From assembly GCA_964397445.1 (NCBI GenBank), contig CAYNHZ010000006.1:1-64000 (forward strand): a stretch of 64,000 nt of DNA, read 5' to 3'. This DNA is from CAYNHZ01 sp964397445. Lineage in GTDB: Bacteria > Bacteroidota > Bacteroidia > Bacteroidales > UBA932. Both the position numbers and the translations under genes were made by a program. Every line of letters begins with the position of its first letter. The stretch's first letter is position 1. The notes below the pieces were generated by a model. The model was not told where the DNA came from. It searched no databases and saw nothing but the letters and a program-made list of their open reading frames with translations. This document shows positions 60,031-64,000 of this stretch, piece after piece.

Positions 60031-61509
60031 ATGACCTGGAGCTCTTTTTGGCAGATTATTTCGATAGTATTATATGTCTTGAACCTATTATTAGCTGTAT
60101 CTTCATCTATACTACTCATTTTTAAAAAACAAGACCCAACAAAAACACTCTCTTGGGTACTTGTGATGCTATTATTGCCATATATAGGATTTATACTTTA
60201 TGTATTTTTCGGCAGAAATTTCAGAAAAGAGAAAATGTTTAGTAGAAAGGGGGCAGGCGATTTTCGTCTAAGGGAGAGTATCATTCATAACGCATTAGAT
60301 GATATTAAGAGGGGAAATCTACCAAAAAAAGAGTTGGCACCGTTTCAAAAGTTAATAATTCAAAATTTAAAAAGCAGTCAGAGTTTACTCGCTTTAGATA
60401 ACAATGTTGATATCTATTTCTCAGGAAAAGACGCACTCGCAGCTATGTGTAAAGCTATGGAGGAGGCCACAAAACATATTCATCTACAATCGTTTATCAT
60501 AGAGGACGATAAAACAGGAAACCATTTTAAAGATATTTTGATTAAAAAGGCAAAAGAGGGTGTTGAGGTTAGATTTATGTATGATGGTATGGGTGGAAGG
60601 TTTTTAACGAAAAAATTTTTACGGGAGCTGAGAGAGGCAAATGTGGAGGTCCTCAATTTCTCCCCTTTTAGATGGATTTTTCCTCCGCTGATTGTCAATT
60701 ATAGAAACCATAGAAAAATATTGGTGGTTGATGGACGGATCGGATTTCTCGGTGGAGTTAATATCGCAGATAGGTACTATGATGGTGGAGATTTTCCTGA
60801 GTGGAGAGATACCCATGTAAAATTGGTGGGAGAATCCGCATTTTCACTTCAAGCAAGTTTTCTTTTGGACAGATTCTTTATTCTTAATAAAAATCTTAGG
60901 CGCATCGGAAAATATTATCCCGATTTTAATATTACAAAACATAGAGAGAACTCTGAGAAACACTATTATACACAGATTATTTCATCCGGTCCCGATAGCG
61001 ATTGGTCTGCCATTATGCAGTGTTACTTTACAGCAATTACACAAGCTAAACATCATATTTATATAATTACCCCCTACTTTACCCCCTCAGAATCTATTGT
61101 TAATGCTATCAAAATAACAGCTTTATCAGATGTAGAGGTGTGTCTTATGATACCTGAGAGATCTGATACTTGGATAACTAATTGGGGGACAATGTCTTAT
61201 ATTACAGAGCTTTTAATGGCCGGGGTAAAAATATACCTCTTCAAAAAGGGGTTCAATCACTCAAAGGTTTTGAGTATAGATGGAGAGTTTTGTATAATAG
61301 GATCTGCTAATATGGATAATCGTAGTTTTGAACACCATTTTGAGGTGACTTCTGTTATTTACAACTCTGAATGTGCCCAAACTATCGAGAAACAATTTCA
61401 TAAAGATATCTCTCGATGCACTTTAATAACTATCTCGAAATGGAAAAAAAGAAAATTCAGGAATAAACTTTATGAATCAATCGCAAGACTTGTTAGTCCA
61501 TTATTATAA
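60031..61509 (+). CDS. cls: Cardiolipin synthase
   Basis: Membrane phospholipase-D-family enzyme (492 aa) joining phosphatidyl groups to cardiolipin. Two N-terminal helices (about 8-30 and 38-60), then two PLD catalytic motifs: HRKILVVDGRIGFLGG and HSKVLSIDGEFCIIGSANMD, both H-x-K-x4-D complete, and the SANMDNRSFEHHFE tail block. Length and layout match ClsA. Follows menG by 2 nt. Confidence 0.95.
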   Translation: MTWSSFWQIISIVLYVLNLLLAVSSSILLIFKKQDPTKTLSWVLVMLLLPYIGFILYVFFGRNFRKEKMFSRKGAGDFRLRESIIHNALDDIKRGNLPKKELAPFQKLIIQNLKSSQSLLALDNNVDIYFSGKDALAAMCKAMEEATKHIHLQSFIIEDDKTGNHFKDILIKKAKEGVEVRFMYDGMGGRFLTKKFLRELREANVEVLNFSPFRWIFPPLIVNYRNHRKILVVDGRIGFLGGVNIADRYYDGGDFPEWRDTHVKLVGESAFSLQASFLLDRFFILNKNLRRIGKYYPDFNITKHRENSEKHYYTQIISSGPDSDWSAIMQCYFTAITQAKHHIYIITPYFTPSESIVNAIKITALSDVEVCLMIPERSDTWITNWGTMSYITELLMAGVKIYLFKKGFNHSKVLSIDGEFCIIGSANMDNRSFEHHFEVTSVIYNSECAQTIEKQFHKDISRCTLITISKWKKRKFRNKLYESIARLVSPLL

Positions 61510-61516
61510 TTTTTCA

Positions 61517-61524
61517 TACATTTG
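61517..61524 (+). promoter_or_regulatory. -7 element for the small exported protein
   Basis: TACATTTG is an exact TAnnTTTG, 16 nt before the ATG at 61540. A TTG lies 24 nt upstream of it, slightly too far. It rules out a TTG start at 61522. Confidence 0.4.
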
Positions 61525-61539
61525 CGGATATTTGGCTTA

Positions 61540-61914
61540 ATGATGAAAAAGTTTCTTACATATATAGTTCTCATCCCAATAATTACGGCATTATGCATCA
61601 TTTTATGCGATGTTAATACCGAATCTAAAGTAGTAGTTTCTGACTATTGCCAGACCTATATATCTATATCTGACAACATTGTATCATACAAGTCATTAAG
61701 CAAAGAATACACATCACCTACCACTTCAAGCGGAGGTGACGCTTCGGTCGCAAGGAATATTAAAGTGGCCAGGGATAAGGCAATTATCGCCTTTTCTCCT
61801 ATAATTCCATTCGGCATTATAGACAATCATCCTAATTTAGCACCTGGTAGAAAATACTACTTTGACAAATACCCCACAACAAGGTATTTAGCATTGGGGT
61901 GTTTCCGTATTTAG
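61540..61914 (+). CDS. Small exported protein of unknown function
   Basis: 124 aa with an N-terminal hydrophobic segment (FLTYIVLIPIITALCIILCD). It could be a signal anchor, or a lipoprotein signal with a weak lipobox (IILC). The rest is Ser/Thr-rich (YTSPTTSSGGDASVARNI), then IIAFSPIIPFGIIDNHPNLA and a short beta-rich end. I do not recognise a family. An alternative start is the next ATG at 61543. Confidence 0.55.
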   Translation: MMKKFLTYIVLIPIITALCIILCDVNTESKVVVSDYCQTYISISDNIVSYKSLSKEYTSPTTSSGGDASVARNIKVARDKAIIAFSPIIPFGIIDNHPNLAPGRKYYFDKYPTTRYLALGCFRI

Positions 61915-61993
61915 AATTTAGTTTTATATTATTGTACTAAACTTCATTGGTGAAAAATTTCTTTAATAAAAACTAATTTCTAAAAATATTATT

Positions 61994-62458
61994 ATGTCAA
62001 CTAATATCACTGTTAAGAAGTCAAAAACTTCAATAATTATTTCAATAATTTTATTAATTGCCGGAGCTACATTTCTATTTTTACAATTTAAAACAGCTCA
62101 ATTTATCGGGGGATTCTTTCTATTCTTCGGTATCATTTCATTGATTTTTACAAAAAAAGAAAAAATATATATTCCATCGGGATCAAAAATCACATCTGAA
62201 ATGCTATATTTCAATCCATTGGAAAAAGGGAAATTAAACGAGATATTAAGTAATAAGAATTTTCCTCTTCTTAAAAATATTACCCCTACAGAACACGGTA
62301 TTCAAATGGAGGTAACACGTTCAAAGGATAAGGAGTATGCAGCAGTTCAACTATATGACTATGTTCCTCATCACTATGTCGAATCGTCACCGCTATACGA
62401 ATATATCGGTAACGACGCTAAATCATTTTCAGAAATATTAAATGAAACATTACTTTAA
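61994..62458 (+). CDS. Small membrane protein of unknown function
   Basis: 154 aa with two adjacent hydrophobic helices near the start (SIIISIILLIAGATFLFLQF and FIGGFFLFFGIISLIF) separated by a short turn, then a cytoplasmic domain of about 95 residues (IPSGSKITSEMLYFNPLEKG). No known domain. Its last 17 nt overlap the P-type ATPase gene, so the two are probably made together and the protein may be an accessory of the pump; that is inference. Confidence 0.6.
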   Translation: MSTNITVKKSKTSIIISIILLIAGATFLFLQFKTAQFIGGFFLFFGIISLIFTKKEKIYIPSGSKITSEMLYFNPLEKGKLNEILSNKNFPLLKNITPTEHGIQMEVTRSKDKEYAAVQLYDYVPHHYVESSPLYEYIGNDAKSFSEILNETLL

Positions 62459-64000
62459 CAAATCTATCAAAGAGGTCTCGCAGGAGCTTGGAGTTGATAT
62501 TCTATCCGGGTTAGAGAGTCAGGAAGCAAAAAAAAGATTGTCCGAATATGGGCAAAACACATTAAAAGCTAAAAAAGGGAAGTCATTCTTTATAATGTTC
62601 ATAGAACAATTTAAAAGTTTTATGATCTTTATATTGATTATTGCCGCTATTATTTCAGGTGTAGTGGGGATAAGATCGGGAGAGGGGCTGCTTGATACCT
62701 ACATAATAATGGGTATCTTGCTTATGAACGCGTTGATTGGAGCCTATCAAGAGAAAAAGGCGCAAAAATCGTTGGAGTCATTGAAAAAACTCTCTTCACC
62801 AACAGCTAAGGTAATAAGGGATGGACAAACTTCTACAATACCTGCAACAGATATCGTTCCCGGTGATATTATCGAGATAGAGACTGGAGATATCATCCCG
62901 GCAGATGTGAGACTCGTGGAGGCGGTTAACTTAAAGGTTCAAGAGTCATCTATGACAGGAGAGTCTGTTCCCGTTGAGAAGCACTCTGATATCATAAGCG
63001 ACACCGAGGCCTCTTTGGGGGATAGGTTTAATATGGCCTTTAGTAGTGGAATAGTTACCTATGGTAGAGGAAAGGGGATAGTTATAGGTACAGGGATGAA
63101 CACTGAAATAGGCAATATTGCACAAATGCTTGAGGATAATACCGGTAGCGAAACTCCTATGAAAGTAAGACTTGAAAAATTAGGGAAAATACTCGGTATT
63201 GCTTCACTTATTATTTGCGCTATTATTTTTATCATAGGGGTAATATACGGAAGGCCCGTTCTCAGTATGTTTATGGTTGCTATTTCATTAGCAGTCGCAG
63301 CTATACCTGAAGGGCTTCCTGCTATCTCTACTATCGTTCTTTCAATAGGCGTTCAAAGGATGGTAAAACACAATGCTATCATCCGGACACTCCCATCGGT
63401 AGAGACACTCGGAAGTACGACAATAATTTGTTCGGACAAAACGGGTACCCTTACACAGAATAAGATGACCGTTGTTGAGAATTTTTCTCTTAACTCGTCT
63501 AACGACAATTTTATATCAATCTCTGTTCTTTGTAATGATACCAAAGTCTCAAAAGATGGTGAGAATAAAGTGATTTACACAGGAGATCCAACAGAAACAG
63601 CTTTGATAGATTTTGGGGATAAGAACAATATTTATAAAAAAGAACTTGAAAAATTATATCCTCGCATTGATGAGGTTCCTTTTGATTCAACGAGAAAAAG
63701 GATGTCAACAATTAACAAAATCGGGGAGAATAGATATAAGGTAAATGTTAAGGGGGGGCTTGATGAGGTTTTGAGTGTCTGCACCAAGATTGAGACAGAT
63801 GAAGGGGTCAGGCAGATTACTCCCGAAGATATTACTCTGCTTCAAATAAAGAATAGAGAGATGGCAGAGGCTGCACTTAGGGTTATATCGATGGCATACA
63901 AGGAGATAACCCAATCTTGCGGTAATATGGATATTGTTGAAAATGAGCTTATTTTTGCAGGGATGGTAGGGATGATTGATCCTGCAAGGGAAGAGGTTAT
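62442..64000 (+). CDS. Calcium-type P-type ATPase, 5' part
   Basis: First about 520 codons of a P-type ATPase, cut by the window edge. N-terminal cation-ATPase domain (MKHYFNKSIKEVSQELGVDI), two paired helices, actuator domain with SSMTGESVPVEKH, the P-II helix M4 motif AVAAIPEGLPAI with the Pro-Glu-Gly that binds Ca2+, the phosphorylated aspartate D332 in SDKTGTLTQNKM, and part of the nucleotide-binding domain. The PEGLP motif marks the SERCA/PMCA-like calcium group or its close Na+/Mn2+ relatives. The 5' end overlaps the preceding membrane-protein gene. Confidence 0.93.
   Translation, partial: MKHYFNKSIKEVSQELGVDILSGLESQEAKKRLSEYGQNTLKAKKGKSFFIMFIEQFKSFMIFILIIAAIISGVVGIRSGEGLLDTYIIMGILLMNALIGAYQEKKAQKSLESLKKLSSPTAKVIRDGQTSTIPATDIVPGDIIEIETGDIIPADVRLVEAVNLKVQESSMTGESVPVEKHSDIISDTEASLGDRFNMAFSSGIVTYGRGKGIVIGTGMNTEIGNIAQMLEDNTGSETPMKVRLEKLGKILGIASLIICAIIFIIGVIYGRPVLSMFMVAISLAVAAIPEGLPAISTIVLSIGVQRMVKHNAIIRTLPSVETLGSTTIICSDKTGTLTQNKMTVVENFSLNSSNDNFISISVLCNDTKVSKDGENKVIYTGDPTETALIDFGDKNNIYKKELEKLYPRIDEVPFDSTRKRMSTINKIGENRYKVNVKGGLDEVLSVCTKIETDEGVRQITPEDITLLQIKNREMAEAALRVISMAYKEITQSCGNMDIVENELIFAGMVGMIDPAREEV

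Overview
The window comes from a low-GC chromosome of the phylum Bacteroidota, most likely order Bacteroidales. The evidence is the gene content (HU/29-aa basic protein/RNase G block, DUF4252 proteins, DUF5106-type thioredoxin, alpha-oxoamine synthase of the Bacteroidetes type), the tmRNA tag GNNNYALAA, the absence of Shine-Dalgarno sequences, and repeated matches to the Bacteroidetes promoter TTTG-N19-21-TAnnTTTG. I could not search databases. Family names rest on motifs and remembered families.

Layout. 1-330 is the 5' end of a 16S rRNA gene on the minus strand with a textbook rrn promoter. 600-9780 is housekeeping: RNase G, a 29-aa basic protein, HU, Lon, uracil-DNA glycosylase, CoaD, a two-domain thioredoxin-like exported protein and a UbiD-family decarboxylase. 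9783-13244 (minus) is a tight four-gene operon: a true two-cysteine DsrC, a DsrM/HdrE-like membrane cytochrome, a DsrK/HdrD-like Fe-S protein and a class V aminotransferase/cysteine desulfurase. No dsrAB lies nearby. I consider this the most interesting system here.

13.4-34 kb is mainly an exopolysaccharide locus. A LysE-type permease precedes it. Then come a CheY-like regulator, a degenerate receiver fused to an initiating sugar-phosphate transferase, a half-size TolC-like protein, a Wzz-type co-polymerase with a decayed kinase-like tail, Wzy, Wzx, eight transferases (seven glycosyltransferases and one acyltransferase) and a membrane-anchored EEP hydrolase. A REC-histidine kinase hybrid, UDP-glucuronate decarboxylase and UDP-glucose dehydrogenase run in from the other side and point to UDP-GlcA/UDP-xylose precursors. 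No Wza-type export protein is present.

33,964-37,583 is a 3.6-kb decayed prophage or island at the 3' end of ssrA (tmRNA). A 15-bp copy of the tmRNA end marks the far boundary and paired TGTCCCG repeats sit inside each end. It holds a repressor stump with an operator-like palindrome, a small DNA-binding-like ORF, a HigB-toxin/tail-protein chimera, a lipoprotein gene and two unusual repeat arrays, but no integrase.

37.5-64 kb is again housekeeping: ssrA, a 7TM-HD phosphohydrolase, an alpha-oxoamine synthase, GyrB, a beta-barrel plus a 1009-aa TPR protein, FtsE-like ATPase, Nth, XerD, tRNA-Arg(CCU), PlsX-L32-DUF177, BipA, GuaA, a 2-hydroxyacid dehydrogenase, an ECF sigma operon with two DUF4252 proteins, tRNA-Leu(GAG), a shrunken PurL-like protein, MenG/UbiE, cardiolipin synthase, two small unknowns and the first 520 codons of a Ca2+-type P-type ATPase that runs off the end.
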